This document shows, one piece after another, positions 52,927 to 63,017 of a DNA stretch of 64,000 nt (its first letter is position 1; every line of letters starts with the position of its first letter). Source of the stretch: Spirochaetota bacterium (GTDB lineage Bacteria; Spirochaetota; UBA4802; JAFGDQ01); NCBI GenBank assembly GCA_016932015.1, contig JAFGDQ010000067.1, positions 1-64,000 of the forward strand, written 5' to 3'. Under the pieces are notes generated by a model. That model did not search any database. It was not told the DNA's origin and saw nothing but the letters and a program-made list of their open reading frames with translations. A program made the position numbers and the translations under genes.

Positions 52927-54288
52927 TTATTTCCCGGCTGCTGAAGCTACAGTTTGATAAACACCATATTCATTTACTGCATCAATCATTGCCCTTAGAT
53001 TTTCAGGATTTCCTTTATCCATTGATGCTCCGCCGTTAAGAATAAAACCTCCGCCTTTGCCGCAAACTTCAATTAGCTCCCGGCTGTATTCCTTGACGTC
53101 CTGAGGAGTACCGGTACATAACAGCGAAGTCGGTACATTACCCATTATGCAGGAAACACCTCCAAGAACTTCCTTGGCTTTTTTCATATCTGTCTGATCA
53201 AACCACCATAAAACAGATGCTTCAGGCAGGTCTTTTATTATTTTAAGACGTTTGGTATATTTTCCTTCAGCAAATAACAATGGAACAAGTCCTTCACTAG
53301 TTAGCTGTATAAGGACTTCTCTAAAATCCGGCCAGTAAAATTCCAGATATTGTTTTTCAGACATAAATGCATCATCACCTTTGTGTAACGGCATAAGTAT
53401 CATAGGATTCCCGGATCTGTTTGCCATCTGTACCGCGTTATCAACAACAATCGGAATAATTTTCTTCATCGCTTTATGAATATTTTCAGGCTGTCTGTAC
53501 ATATCCATCATAATACCGTGTGTACCGCGGAGAGTATCAGCAAGTATATCAAACGGAGCATGTGAAATTCCGCCATAAAACGACGGAAAACCGGCAGAAA
53601 ATGCCTCTCGTTCGAATTCCATTAATGGCATATTCCATTTTGCGGTTTCTTTTCCGAAATCAATAATTGCCTGAAAAGCCTGTTGAACTTCAGGCATTAC
53701 AGCAGGCATAAGAAAAGCACTCGGCATACCTAAAGAATAGGAAATGGGCGCAAAATTTGCAAAAGGTTGGAGAGCTCCCATTGTACGAGGAAAATAATAC
53801 CGGAAGCAAAAATCCGAAACATCATTAAGAAAGATGTCATATTCATCAGCTTTCATGTATTCGCCTTCTACAAACTGATGCATTGTAGCATCATCCGGCA
53901 GACCCCTCCCGGGCCATTTTATTGTAAGAGTATCAATTATTTCCGGGGCTCTACCAGGAGAAACCATCATTGGACTGCAGTAAGTATCAGCTTCAAATTT
54001 TTTCAGAAAGACTCTATATGCTTCACAGAGTTTTTCATTATCATACATGGCTTCTTTTAGATTTATACCGTAATCATATATTGGGACAGTTCCGGCAGGC
54101 AGAATTAAAGGGACCCGGTCTGCCTCTTTCAGAGTTATTGCACTGATAAATCTGTTAACCCTTTTTTTGTAGGCATCCTCTGCAGCGGAGTCATTGAATT
54201 TTATATGCTCAGGCGAAAGCCATCTTTCGAATCGTTTTGTCTGTTTTTCCTTGGGGGATAAATCTGTCCATTCTTTTTGATCATGCAT
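52927..54288 (-). CDS. URO-D-family (uroporphyrinogen decarboxylase-like) protein, probable methyltransferase
   Basis: A 453-residue protein of the URO-D fold, resembling corrinoid-linked methyltransferases of anaerobes rather than the heme-pathway enzyme, which is shorter (about 350). Seen are AITLKEADRVPLILPAGTVP, FPSFYGGISHAPFDILADTL with MMDMYRQPENIHKAM, MILMPLHKGDDAFMSEKQYLEFYWPDF and GFILNGGASMDKGNPENL. In that group the fold uses a zinc site to activate a thiol or methyl donor. The N-terminal PKEKQTKRFERWLSPEHI is common in the large subgroup. Monocistronic; no corrinoid protein is adjacent. Substrate unknown. Confidence 0.78.
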   Translation of the reverse strand: MHDQKEWTDLSPKEKQTKRFERWLSPEHIKFNDSAAEDAYKKRVNRFISAITLKEADRVPLILPAGTVPIYDYGINLKEAMYDNEKLCEAYRVFLKKFEADTYCSPMMVSPGRAPEIIDTLTIKWPGRGLPDDATMHQFVEGEYMKADEYDIFLNDVSDFCFRYYFPRTMGALQPFANFAPISYSLGMPSAFLMPAVMPEVQQAFQAIIDFGKETAKWNMPLMEFEREAFSAGFPSFYGGISHAPFDILADTLRGTHGIMMDMYRQPENIHKAMKKIIPIVVDNAVQMANRSGNPMILMPLHKGDDAFMSEKQYLEFYWPDFREVLIQLTSEGLVPLLFAEGKYTKRLKIIKDLPEASVLWWFDQTDMKKAKEVLGGVSCIMGNVPTSLLCTGTPQDVKEYSRELIEVCGKGGGFILNGGASMDKGNPENLRAMIDAVNEYGVYQTVASAAGK

Positions 54289-54575
54289 ACTGAAAGTCTC
54301 CTTTGAACCTTTAGTACTTTAGCCTGTATAAGCAATGGTTTTTAAGAGAATCTAAATTCCACATAGTGAAATTTAGAAAATATTTAACTGATATTTGAGG
54401 AAAGCTGACTTGTAAGTATACAACAATTGAATTTTTGCCGTATAATATATTTTTTAGAATTAAAATACAAAATAGATTTTAGTAAAGTCAAGATTATTTT
54501 ATTAAGTTATACGAAATATAATAAAATTTTAAAGTCTGTAATTAAAACGGAATTACCGGAAGCAGTTTTAAAAAA
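54289..54575. other. AT-rich spacer between URO-D and Cys-rich genes
   Basis: Mainly A and T. A plus-strand ORF begins here and runs into the opposite gene; it is judged spurious. No structure recognised. Confidence 0.4.
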
Positions 54576-55205
54576 TCAGTCTGATATAGTCTCAAGAATA
54601 CTAAGTCCGGAATGCTTTTCAAGAAATAATATATCTTTAATCAGTTCATTTTTATTTACTATTTCGGAAGGTGAAATCATATATTTTTTAATAGTATTAA
54701 ATTTTCTTAAAGCGAGGTTTAAATTATTTTTTATAGTTTGAGAATCTTTATCAGATATTTTAAACGATTCATTATAAAAGTCTAAATTAATAATTTTTTT
54801 TTTATCGATTTTGACATCTAAAAAAGTTGGTATAATGTCTGCGAGCTGAAACAGAAGAAATCGTACGAAGTCACTTTTCAGATTTGATGTAATATCCTTG
54901 CAAAAGTATCTTCCGCAAATAACCGGTCGTCCGCTTTTAAAAGGGCATGGTTTATCACTTTCGCATCCGGATTTAAAATGCTGATCAAGAATTTTGATTA
55001 AATCTCTTCCGTTTTCAATGTTTTTTGTAAATCGGACAACATTAAAAAGCCATTTGCTCTTCAAAATATCTTTGCAAATTACCGGTGTGCAGCAGGTTAC
55101 TTTACAACTGATACAGAATTTTGAACAAATTGATGACATGAGTTTAAAAACTTTGTTTTCAAGCCGGATGTATTTCTTAAGAATTTCTGTTTTTCTAATA
55201 TTCAT
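54576..55205 (-). CDS. Cysteine-rich protein of unknown function
   Basis: A 209-residue protein. The N-terminal part has a cysteine cluster SSICSKFCISCKVTCCTPVI followed by CKD and a Trp, and the middle has CESDKPCPFKSGRPVICGRYFC. The two clusters, twelve cysteines in all, suggest a bound zinc or Fe-S cluster, as in a poorly characterised family in Deltaproteobacteria and relatives. The C-terminal ~80 residues are Lys-rich and helical without cysteines. No signal peptide. Monocistronic. Function unknown. Confidence 0.65.
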   Translation of the reverse strand: MNIRKTEILKKYIRLENKVFKLMSSICSKFCISCKVTCCTPVICKDILKSKWLFNVVRFTKNIENGRDLIKILDQHFKSGCESDKPCPFKSGRPVICGRYFCKDITSNLKSDFVRFLLFQLADIIPTFLDVKIDKKKIINLDFYNESFKISDKDSQTIKNNLNLALRKFNTIKKYMISPSEIVNKNELIKDILFLEKHSGLSILETISD

Positions 55206-55442
55206 AATTTATATTTTATTATTTTAAATGTAATATTTTGATATAATTTGGTACTGAATCAGATACGGCAATAAAAAAATATTTTAACTTGTGATTTTAA
55301 ATAAAAATCGTTATAATCAGGCATATTTTTCAAAAAAAAGATTTTTTAAAATTCACTTGTCAATTTTATAGAAATATTTTATCTGAATCACAAAATAGTG
55401 AAAACTAAACAGATAATATTTTTTTGGAGATTATAAAATAAA

Positions 55443-56624
55443 ATGAATCAAAATGATCCTAATAATGTGAAGCCTGAAGAAAATTTTGCTGATATGATGA
55501 ATGAAAGTCTTAATGATATTAATAATGATTTTTTTGAGCCCGGACAGCTTGTGAGTGCTCAAATTGTGAAAATTACAACTGAATGGATTTTTATTAATAT
55601 AGGTGCTAAAAGCGAAGGGTATGTAGATGCAACCGAGCTTTTAAATGAAGGTGGAGATGTTTCAGTTAAAGAAGGCGATACAATAAAAGTTTATTTTTTA
55701 AAATCACAGGAAGGAGAACTTCATTTTACCACAAAGATTACTGAAGGAAAAATTGCCAAAAAAATATTACAGACTGCATACGATAGCGGTGAAATTGTGG
55801 AAGGATATGTCAATAAAGAGATTAAAGGCGGTTTTGAGGTGACTGTCGGAAACATGCGGGCTTTCTGTCCATATTCACAGATGGGAATAGAACGCGAAAG
55901 TCCGGAAATATACATCGGACAAACTCTTCAATTCAAAGTAACTGATCTTGAAGAGAATGGACGCAATATAATTTTATCCAATAGAGTGATTCTTGAAAAG
56001 GAACGAAGAGCAAAAATCGAAGTTATGCAGAATGAACTCAAAGAGGGAATGAAAATCAAAGGCACAGTTAAATCAGTACAGGATTTCGGTGCGTTTGTTG
56101 ACATTGGAGGATTTCAGGCACTTATTCCGATTTCCGAAATCAGCAGAGGCAGAGTTGAAAATATTAAAGACTATTTAAAGAAAGGTCAGGAAGTTGAAGC
56201 TGTAATACTGAATATTGACTGGAATAAGGAAAAAATATCATTAAGCATGAAGGAGCTTATCGCTGATCCATGGGAAGCTGTAAATACAAAATATAAAGAA
56301 GGATCAATCTATACCGGAAAAATTGTCAGGCTAACTAATTTCGGTGCGTTTGTAACACTTGAACCCGGGCTTGACGGACTCATTCATATTTCAGAGCTTG
56401 GCGGAAATACAAGAATCAAACATCCTCGTGAAGTTGTAAAAGAAGGCGATTCATTAGAGGTTATAGTTGATAAAATTGATTCTGAGAAAAAAAGAATATC
56501 ACTTAAGCTTCTAAGGCCTACTGAAGAAACGGAACAGGATAGTTTTGAAAAATTTACAGATAAAAAGGACAGCACATATAATCCTTTTGGGAATCTGGGA
56601 GATTTACTTAAGAAGAAAGAATAA
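55443..56624 (+). CDS. S1-domain RNA-binding protein (ribosomal protein S1-like, four S1 domains)
   Basis: A 393-residue protein with four S1 domains at about residues 35-105 (GQLVSAQIVKITTEWIFINI), 118-185 (GEIVEGYVNKEIKGGFEV), 200-265 (GMKIKGTVKSVQDFGAFVDI) and 285-355 (GSIYTGKIVRLTNFGAFVTL). The last two have the FGAFV signature. Domain count is four instead of six for E. coli S1, as in Gram-positive-like or shorter S1 proteins of other phyla. It helps mRNA bind the ribosome or acts in RNA turnover. The first ~30 residues are acidic. The ribosome site GGAG is a little far from the ATG. Confidence 0.85.
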   Translation: MNQNDPNNVKPEENFADMMNESLNDINNDFFEPGQLVSAQIVKITTEWIFINIGAKSEGYVDATELLNEGGDVSVKEGDTIKVYFLKSQEGELHFTTKITEGKIAKKILQTAYDSGEIVEGYVNKEIKGGFEVTVGNMRAFCPYSQMGIERESPEIYIGQTLQFKVTDLEENGRNIILSNRVILEKERRAKIEVMQNELKEGMKIKGTVKSVQDFGAFVDIGGFQALIPISEISRGRVENIKDYLKKGQEVEAVILNIDWNKEKISLSMKELIADPWEAVNTKYKEGSIYTGKIVRLTNFGAFVTLEPGLDGLIHISELGGNTRIKHPREVVKEGDSLEVIVDKIDSEKKRISLKLLRPTEETEQDSFEKFTDKKDSTYNPFGNLGDLLKKKE

Positions 56625-56679
56625 TATTCTCAGATACTTTATTCTTTCTTTTTATACATGTTAAAAACGCCTTATGTAT

Positions 56680-57426
56680 TTAATGAATCCATTTATAATA
56701 TAGAAGTTTTATATTATTTCCTTCAATGGCGAGAGTGCTGTTATAATCATCAGGAACAATTATATTATAAAAACTCCAGCGCTTCTCCTCTGCTTTTTCG
56801 TCCTTCACATGCATCAGAGCAGGAGATTTGTCTGGGGCCAGTGTCATGGTAAAATTATTTAACGGGAAAGCAAGGCCTTCTCCGCGGGCTTTAATGTATG
56901 CCTCTTTTCTGGTCCAGCAACTGATAAATATATTCCCCCTTTCTTCGGCAGGATACGAAAAATACTCGGATTTTTCCTGCTCTGAACAGAAGCGGCTAAT
57001 AATACCGTCCGCATCATTCAATTCGCGTTTTTTTTCGATATCAATTCCTATTTCCCGCCTTAAAGAAAAAGCATAAATAATTAAATTTCCTGAATGAGAA
57101 AGATTAAATTTTAATTCATTATTTACGGGATGAGATAGTTCCGGTTTATTGAATTTATTATAATTATAATTTATTCTTCCCGGATCAATTTTTATATACT
57201 TACTAAGAAGTAAACGAAGAACCGCACGGTTTATGATATCTCTGTTTCTGTCCTTCTCAAATACAAAACGGGAAGATCTTTTTTTCTCATCAGAAGTTAA
57301 TATAGAGGCATAATAGTCGAGTTCCCGGACTTGTTTATTTATTTCAACAAGCCAGATGTGAGCCTCATTACCTTTCAAAATAGCAGGCATCTCAGGAGTT
57401 TTCCAGATTTTTGGCAAATTACTCAT
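56680..57426 (-). CDS. 4'-phosphopantetheinyl transferase (Sfp type)
   Basis: A 248-residue Sfp-type enzyme that transfers the phosphopantetheine arm of CoA to acyl or peptidyl carrier proteins. Motifs: NLSHSGNLIIYAF, IGIDIEKKRE with the Mg-binding Asp-x-Glu, and CWTRKEAYIKARGEGLAFPL. Length is typical of the Sfp/EntD group and about twice that of AcpS. Carrier-protein megasynthases are not in this window. Convergent with the S1 gene; monocistronic. Confidence 0.9.
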   Translation of the reverse strand: MSNLPKIWKTPEMPAILKGNEAHIWLVEINKQVRELDYYASILTSDEKKRSSRFVFEKDRNRDIINRAVLRLLLSKYIKIDPGRINYNYNKFNKPELSHPVNNELKFNLSHSGNLIIYAFSLRREIGIDIEKKRELNDADGIISRFCSEQEKSEYFSYPAEERGNIFISCWTRKEAYIKARGEGLAFPLNNFTMTLAPDKSPALMHVKDEKAEEKRWSFYNIIVPDDYNSTLAIEGNNIKLLYYKWIH

Positions 57427-57916
57427 TAAAAGCCTTATGAAGATCTATATTATTATTAATATCAGAAGAAAACTCAGGATATAGTTAAATATAAAATATT
57501 ATTTTAATTTTCTACAATTGAAATGAAATGATAGAAAACATTGAAGAAATAAATATAAGAGCAGTCATGTTTTATGCAGCTATTTTCTGTGAAATGTATG
57601 CCTGCTTTTAAATTTTGTCGGGGTACTGTTATTTTTTGGAATAATAATTACATCGACTTCCTTATAGTTTAAAGAATCAAGGTCATGAATAATTAATGTG
57701 TTATTTTGAATACATGCATTTTTTTTTACAGCTTTCATAAGTACAGCCTTTTGAATTAATAATATTTTTAATGAATGAATACTTCCACATTTTTTTATAC
57801 CGGACTTTAATGAGACGCACAGGAAACTTTTAAATATTTATTAACTTAATATGATTATCGGTTTTTCTTTGCTGATATCATAATTATATGTAACTGCAAA
57901 TGATATTAAATCAAAT
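57427..57916. other. 490-base region around a small ORF
   Basis: Between the Sfp-type gene and the zinc-ribbon gene, on the same strand. It contains the small antitoxin-like ORF listed separately. A short plus-strand ORF of 27 codons from 57528 was seen but not supported. The rest is AT-rich without a recognised element. Confidence 0.4.
57580..57738 (-). CDS. Small antitoxin-like (AbrB/VapB-style) protein, 52 residues
   Basis: A 52-residue ORF. The sequence begins MKAVKKNACIQNNTLIIHDL and continues to KEVDVIIIPKNN, the pattern of short swapped-hairpin or type II antitoxins (signal, then Leu/Ile-rich strand, then V-x-V-I-hydrophobic-P). AAAAGG lies 8-10 bases upstream of the ATG. No toxin gene is next to it in either direction, so it would be an orphan or a remnant. 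Coding reality is not proved. Confidence 0.4.
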   Translation of the reverse strand: MKAVKKNACIQNNTLIIHDLDSLNYKEVDVIIIPKNNSTPTKFKSRHTFHRK

Positions 57917-58150
57917 TTATAGCCTATGGTCGATATTACCCGGTCCGCCGCATTCAGGCGTGTAGCAGGTTACGTTTTTAAACACACACTTCGTGCTGCA
58001 CGAAGGACAAACTTCCGGCGGTTTTGCGGCAGTCAAAGTATATCCGCAATTACTGCATTTCCAGAATGTCTGCCCGCATACAGGACAAATATCATCTTTA
58101 AAAGGTTCTTCTGATTTATGTCCGCAGTTAGCGCATTCTTTTACATCCAT
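57917..58150 (-). CDS. Zinc-ribbon protein
   Basis: A 77-residue protein made almost entirely of zinc ribbons: [20 protein letters not shown], then [20 protein letters not shown], then [15 protein letters not shown]. Three CxxC-type pairs, so one or two Zn or Fe (rubredoxin-like) sites. The middle ribbon resembles the rubrerythrin C-terminus. Probable role in redox or metal handling in anaerobes; unproven. It is divergent from a membrane protein carrying a similar ribbon 205 bases away. Confidence 0.75.
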   Translation of the reverse strand: MDVKECANCGHKSEEPFKDDICPVCGQTFWKCSNCGYTLTAAKPPEVCPSCSTKCVFKNVTCYTPECGGPGNIDHRL

Positions 58151-58354
58151 TAATGTACTCCTGTAAATTTATTGCATTTCTGAAAACTAATGTTAACAGT
58201 ATTTTTTAAGAAGTCAATAATTAAAGGTAAATATTTTAAATAAATAACAAAATTTAATATTTCTTTAGAACAGAGGTTGTATTTCAATTGACTTTTTAAT
58301 TTTATTTGTTAATTAAGATTAAAAACATACAATAAAAATAAAAAGAGGGATAAT

Positions 58355-58912
58355 ATGAAAAATGAAGTTCGCTGTAAAGCATGCGGTTATATAATGAGTG
58401 AAGGAAGGCTGAAAGATGTATGTCCTGCCTGCGGCGTGCCAAAGACTGCATTTGAGCCTTACAAGGATACGTTATCTGAAAAGAGAAGATTTATTCTTGA
58501 TCTTCATATCCATCCCATTGTCATTCACTTTCCCCAGGCATTTGCAAGTATTCTACCGGTTCTTATAATAGCAGGAATACTTTTGAAAGGACAATGCAGT
58601 GATATGCTTTTATCTGCTTTAACTGTACTTATATATCTGCTTCCGTTTACTGTAGCTGCTGCAATAGTCTCTGGTTTGATTGACGGCAAGACACGTTTCA
58701 AGTCGCTTATAACTATTGCGTTAAAACAAAAAATAGGAATAGCCATGTTATTGCTGCTACTTTCGGTAATTATGGGAATTTATACTTTTATTAATCCTGT
58801 AACTACTTCATCATTTGCAGTTGTTTTTGTTTTAAGTATTGCGTGTGTAGGTTGTGAGATTGCTCTTGGTCAAATAGGAAATAAGCTCATGGAACCGAAG
58901 CTGCCGGGTTAG
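58355..58912 (+). CDS. Rubredoxin-like ribbon fused to a DUF2231 membrane protein
   Basis: A 185-residue protein. The first ~30 residues form a ribbon, CKACGYIMSEGRLKDVCPAC, with two CxxC pairs. Then a DUF2231-like membrane part with four transmembrane helices (about residues 57-77, 82-105, 121-141, 147-167) and the typical HPIVIHFPQAFASILPVLII. DUF2231 proteins may bind heme or act as electron-transfer membrane parts; the fusion to a rubredoxin-like ribbon suggests a redox role. AGAGG before the start. Function unknown. Confidence 0.75.
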   Translation: MKNEVRCKACGYIMSEGRLKDVCPACGVPKTAFEPYKDTLSEKRRFILDLHIHPIVIHFPQAFASILPVLIIAGILLKGQCSDMLLSALTVLIYLLPFTVAAAIVSGLIDGKTRFKSLITIALKQKIGIAMLLLLLSVIMGIYTFINPVTTSSFAVVFVLSIACVGCEIALGQIGNKLMEPKLPG

Positions 58913-59035
58913 TAAAAACATCTGTTTTGGGTATCTGTTGCATCAGTATCTGATCTCTAATGAGTCTACTTCCCCGCACTTATTCTGCGGGGAGAACTTA
59001 ATTAATATTTCTATAAAAAATGTTGTTTTATAGCA

Positions 59036-59188
59036 TTACATAATTTTTTCGAGAATTTGAAAAAAGATATAAAGAGTAAGTACAAAAATAATCACATTAA
59101 GAATAATAAAAAAAGCTGTAATATAAAAGATACCTTTTTTGCTTTTTAAAGTTAATTTGGTTCTTTTAAATCCGGACTTTACATTCAT
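59036..59188 (-). CDS. Small single-pass membrane protein at the end of the V-ATPase operon
   Basis: A 50-residue ORF, below the usual length limit. Its ATG lies 4 bases after the stop of the V-ATPase D gene on the same strand. A basic N-terminus of about 19 residues (KSGFKRTKLTLKSKKG) is followed by one hydrophobic segment (about 20-44, FYITAFFIILNVIIFVLTLY), consistent with an inner-membrane protein with cytoplasmic N-terminus. Context suggests an accessory part of the ATPase. No family recognised. Confidence 0.55.
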   Translation of the reverse strand: MNVKSGFKRTKLTLKSKKGIFYITAFFIILNVIIFVLTLYIFFQILEKIM

Positions 59189-59192
59189 CTGC

Positions 59193-59810
59193 TTATTCCA
59201 TATTCTTCCTGATCATTTTTTTAATATAGATTTCATCGCGTTCCATTTCCTCCAGCCTTTCAGAGATAAATTTCTTTGTATTTTTATGCTGTGGAATAAA
59301 AATTTTTTCCAAAGCATTTACTTTTCTCTGAACTTTTTTTAATTCCCTGGAAAGAAGAAAGACTGATTTTGTCTCTGAAGCGTATAGTGCAATCAGGCCA
59401 AGTATGGCAGAACATTTTATTTTTGCTTCATCATATTCAGATGTTGTGCCGTAAAAACCGGATGTTTTCTTTATATCTGCAGATGTTATTAAAATTTGCG
59501 GCAGTAGTATGCCCATTAATTTATCTGTCTGTATACTGATTGAATAAGATTTTTTTTCAGATGAGCCTTTGAGAGACAGAATATTTGATCCCATTGAAAT
59601 TGCCGCGCTGTTATAAGTTCTGTATAATTCCTCAAGAGCTGTTTTGAATTTTTTTTCCAAATCTTTAATAGCATTAATATGTTTAACAATTTCAATCACA
59701 AGAATTTCACGTTTTTGTTCCAGAAGGTCAAATCCTTCGTAAGCAAAATCAAGTTCCGCCTTAATTTTACGTAAATTTGATTTCGTTGGAGGAACATCAA
59801 TAACCGACAT
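59193..59810 (-). CDS. atpD: V-type ATP synthase subunit D
   Basis: A 205-residue central-stalk subunit. The N-terminal PPTKSNLRKIKAELDFAYEG and LLEQKREILVIEIVKHI are diagnostic, and the C-terminal helix KKVQRKVNALEKIFIPQH pairs with it as a coiled coil. It rotates inside the A3B3 ring and couples ATP turnover to ion transport. It follows subunit B by 18 bases and is the last recognised subunit before a tiny membrane ORF. Confidence 0.92.
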   Translation of the reverse strand: MSVIDVPPTKSNLRKIKAELDFAYEGFDLLEQKREILVIEIVKHINAIKDLEKKFKTALEELYRTYNSAAISMGSNILSLKGSSEKKSYSISIQTDKLMGILLPQILITSADIKKTSGFYGTTSEYDEAKIKCSAILGLIALYASETKSVFLLSRELKKVQRKVNALEKIFIPQHKNTKKFISERLEEMERDEIYIKKMIRKNME

Positions 59811-59828
59811 TTTTATTAACTCTCTTTG

Positions 59829-61205
59829 TCAGTAAAAAAGATATTTTTGAATATCATCTCTGGAGATTCTATACAGTTCTCCTTCAGGAAGTATGGCAAG
59901 AGCGTCCCACCCTATGGCAAGCGTATCTTCAATACTCCTGTTTTCATAATTTCCCTGGCTGAGAAATTTTTCTTCAAAATAATTACCGAATTTCAGATAT
60001 GTCTTATCAATATCGGATATTTCCTCTTCGCCAACAATAGCAGCCAGAGAACGGATTCTTTTAACTTTCGCGTAACAGGCAAAGAGTTGAGCCGCGACTC
60101 CGGCATGGTCTTTACGAGTACGTCCTTCTCCAATACCGTCCTTCATTAATCTTGAGAGGGAAGGCAGACCTGCAATTGGAGGATATATTCCTTTATTGAA
60201 AAGTTCACGTTCCAGTACAATTTGCCCTTCCGTAATATATCCTGTCAGATCTGGTACTGGATGAGATATGTCATCACTGGGCATGGAAAGAATAGGAATT
60301 TGTGTAATGGATCCCTGTTTGCCTTTAATCCTGCCGGCACGTTCGTATATGGAAGCAAGATCGCTGTAGAGATAACCGGGATAGCCTTTTCTTGAAGGAA
60401 TTTCACCTCTTGAACTTGAGAGCTCACGCAATGATTCACAGTAATTTGTCATATCAGTTAAAATAACCAGGACATGCATATTACATTCAAATGCCAGATA
60501 TTCCGCGAGTGTCAAAGCTGTTCTGGGGGTTATTAATCTCTCTATTGAAGGTGCGTTTGCAAGACTGAGAAACATCGCTGAAGTACTGAGAACTCCGTTT
60601 TCTTCAAATGATTCGATAAAAAATTGTGCTACATCAAACTTCACGCCCATAGCAGCAAATATAACAGTAAAGTCCTCTTCAGAAGTAAGTATTCTTGCCT
60701 GTCTGGCAATCTGTGCTGCAATAATATTATGCGGCATACCGCTCCCGGAAAATATCGGAAGCTTTTGCCCCCTGATGAGTGTGTTCATGCCGTCTATTGC
60801 TGATATTCCTGTTTGAATAAAATCTCTAGGATACTCCCTGCTGTATGGATTTATGGGAAGTCCGTTTACATCCAGTACAATATCGGAAACAACCTGCGGA
60901 GCGCCGTCTGTTGGACGTCCAAGTCCGTCAAATACTCTTCCCAGCATATCCACGGACACAGGGATTTCAAGTGATTTTCCTAAAAACGTACTCTTTGTAG
61001 ACTCAAGCGATAACCCTGTTGTTCCTTCAAATACCTGTACAACAGCTTTATCTTCATCCACTTCCAGGGTTTGTCCAATACGAATTTCTCCATTACCGGT
61101 TCTTAACTCTACCAGGTCGCCATAACCGACGCCCCTGACTCCTTCAATAAACACAAGCGGCCCGATAATCTTTGACAAATTCATGTATTCAGCTTCAAAT
61201 GTCAT
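59829..61205 (-). CDS. atpB: V-type ATP synthase subunit B
   Basis: A 458-residue non-catalytic nucleotide-binding subunit. Recognised by [51 protein letters not shown] (a degenerate P-loop lacking GKT, as expected for B), and [20 protein letters not shown] with [20 protein letters not shown]. Length is normal. It forms the A3B3 head with subunit A, 20 bases upstream. An alternative internal ATG is residue 8. Confidence 0.95.
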   Translation of the reverse strand: MTFEAEYMNLSKIIGPLVFIEGVRGVGYGDLVELRTGNGEIRIGQTLEVDEDKAVVQVFEGTTGLSLESTKSTFLGKSLEIPVSVDMLGRVFDGLGRPTDGAPQVVSDIVLDVNGLPINPYSREYPRDFIQTGISAIDGMNTLIRGQKLPIFSGSGMPHNIIAAQIARQARILTSEEDFTVIFAAMGVKFDVAQFFIESFEENGVLSTSAMFLSLANAPSIERLITPRTALTLAEYLAFECNMHVLVILTDMTNYCESLRELSSSRGEIPSRKGYPGYLYSDLASIYERAGRIKGKQGSITQIPILSMPSDDISHPVPDLTGYITEGQIVLERELFNKGIYPPIAGLPSLSRLMKDGIGEGRTRKDHAGVAAQLFACYAKVKRIRSLAAIVGEEEISDIDKTYLKFGNYFEEKFLSQGNYENRSIEDTLAIGWDALAILPEGELYRISRDDIQKYLFY

Positions 61206-61225
61206 AAGCTATATCCCGTTTTATT

Positions 61226-63004
61226 TTATACAAATTCGAATTTATCAATCCCTTTGAGTTCCTGCATCCTGGTCAAAATTTCTTTTTTTATTATATCAAG
61301 TTTTTCAATATCATCATTATTTATTTCTGATTTTAAACGCGCTATGCTGGATACAAAATCCAGATAAATAAAGTCATTCATTTCAGAACCCTTTAAAATC
61401 AGCTCTTTACCGTTTCTATAGAATGCTACAATAATTTCCAGTAATCTGATCTGTTTGTCCGGACAGCAATACATATCAACATTGTCAAAACTGTTCTGTT
61501 GAAGAAATCCGTCCTTTATCAATTCAGCGCAGAACAATACAAACCGCTCCTCCTGAGGAAGGGCATCAGTACCAATGAGTTTGACAATCTGCTGGAGCCT
61601 TTCATCCTCAAGAAGAATATTCATAGCATCGCGCCGTATTGTACTCCATTCAATATTGCGTTCTCCCCACCATTCCTGAACCTCATCAATATATTCCGTA
61701 TAACTGTCAATCCAGCTTATGGAAGGATAATGCCTGGCATCAGCCAGAATTTTATCAAGAGCCCAGAAACATCTTACAAATCTGGTTGTGTGCTGTGTGA
61801 CGGGTTCGGAAAAGTCACCTCCAGGAGGAGAAACCGCACCTATGGTGGTTATACCTCCGTATTGCCCGGAAAGTGTTTTCACGTATCCGGCTCTTTCATA
61901 GAATTCAGCCAGTCTTGAGGCAAGATAAGAAGGGAATCCTTCTTCCGCTGGCATATCACCGAGCCTGCTTGAAAGCTCACGCAATGCTTCAGCCCATCTT
62001 GAAGTTGAATCCGCCATAATTGCCACATTGTATCCCATGTCCCTGTAGAATTCCGCGATTGTGACACCTGTATAAATGCTTACTTCTCGCGCAGGCACTG
62101 GCATGTTTGATGTATTGGCAATCATAATGGTGCGTTCCATTAAAGGTCTGTTGGTTCTTGGGTCAGTTAATCTGGGGAAGTCATTCAGAACATCAGTCAT
62201 TTCATTTCCCCTTTCTCCGCAGCCTATATAAACAATTATATCCGCATTGCACCATTTTGCAAGGGCATGCTGCGTCATTGTTTTTCCGGTACCAAATCCT
62301 CCCGGTATAGCTGCTGTACCTCCAATGGCTATTGGAAAAAATATATCGATTATACGCTGACCTGTTATAAGAGGCATTCCAGATTTTAACTTTTGCTTGT
62401 ATGGTCTGGGTTTTCTTACAGGCCAGTATTCAGCCAGTCTGCCGTTATAAGTTCCTTTCTCATATTCAATTGAATATATAATATCATCAGTTGTATATTC
62501 TCCATCAGGTACAATTGATTTTACAGTACCGTTTATTCCCGGAGGCACCATTATTCTGCATTTGATACTAAAGGTCTCCTGAATTTCACCTAAAAATGAT
62601 CCTTCGCTGACTGCATCTCCTGCTTTCACTGACGGCTTAAATTGCCATTTTCTTTTATTATCAAGAGGATCAACTTTAATTCCTTTTTTAATAAAACTTC
62701 CGCTGATTTTTTCTATTTCCACAAGCGGTCTTTGAATCCCGTCATAAATATTCGAAATAAGCCCGGGACCAAGCAGCACAGATAACGGCCTGTTAGATGA
62801 TATTACTTTATCACCCGGTTTCAAGCCTGTATTATCTTCGTAAACCTGTATGATCGCAATATTCCCATCAAGGCGGATTACTTCGCCTATAATTCCATGC
62901 GGACCGACTTCAGCAATATCTAGCATGCTTATACCTTCAAGCCCTACAGCCTTTATAATCGGTCCGTTTATACTAATAACTTTTCCTTCTATATGCTTTT
63001 TCAT
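61226..63004 (-). CDS. atpA: V-type ATP synthase subunit A (catalytic)
   Basis: A 592-residue catalytic subunit. The P-loop [11 protein letters not shown] lies near residue 230. Also seen: the long V-type insert with [38 protein letters not shown] and [20 protein letters not shown]. The chosen ATG gives the standard N-terminus [12 protein letters not shown]; a TTG 39 bases earlier overlaps subunit E and is rejected. The complex is a V/A-type ion-translocating ATPase; H+ or Na+ cannot be told because the K ring gene is not visible. Confidence 0.95.
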   Translation of the reverse strand: MKKHIEGKVISINGPIIKAVGLEGISMLDIAEVGPHGIIGEVIRLDGNIAIIQVYEDNTGLKPGDKVISSNRPLSVLLGPGLISNIYDGIQRPLVEIEKISGSFIKKGIKVDPLDNKRKWQFKPSVKAGDAVSEGSFLGEIQETFSIKCRIMVPPGINGTVKSIVPDGEYTTDDIIYSIEYEKGTYNGRLAEYWPVRKPRPYKQKLKSGMPLITGQRIIDIFFPIAIGGTAAIPGGFGTGKTMTQHALAKWCNADIIVYIGCGERGNEMTDVLNDFPRLTDPRTNRPLMERTIMIANTSNMPVPAREVSIYTGVTIAEFYRDMGYNVAIMADSTSRWAEALRELSSRLGDMPAEEGFPSYLASRLAEFYERAGYVKTLSGQYGGITTIGAVSPPGGDFSEPVTQHTTRFVRCFWALDKILADARHYPSISWIDSYTEYIDEVQEWWGERNIEWSTIRRDAMNILLEDERLQQIVKLIGTDALPQEERFVLFCAELIKDGFLQQNSFDNVDMYCCPDKQIRLLEIIVAFYRNGKELILKGSEMNDFIYLDFVSSIARLKSEINNDDIEKLDIIKKEILTRMQELKGIDKFEFV

Positions 63005-63017
63005 GATATTAATTTTT

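Noticed and set aside
54427-54741. 104-codon plus-strand ORF
   Set aside because: Overlaps the end of the Cys-rich gene on the other strand; its composition is that of AT-rich spacer.
57528-57611. 27-codon plus-strand ORF
   Set aside because: Short, without a ribosome site or recognisable features.
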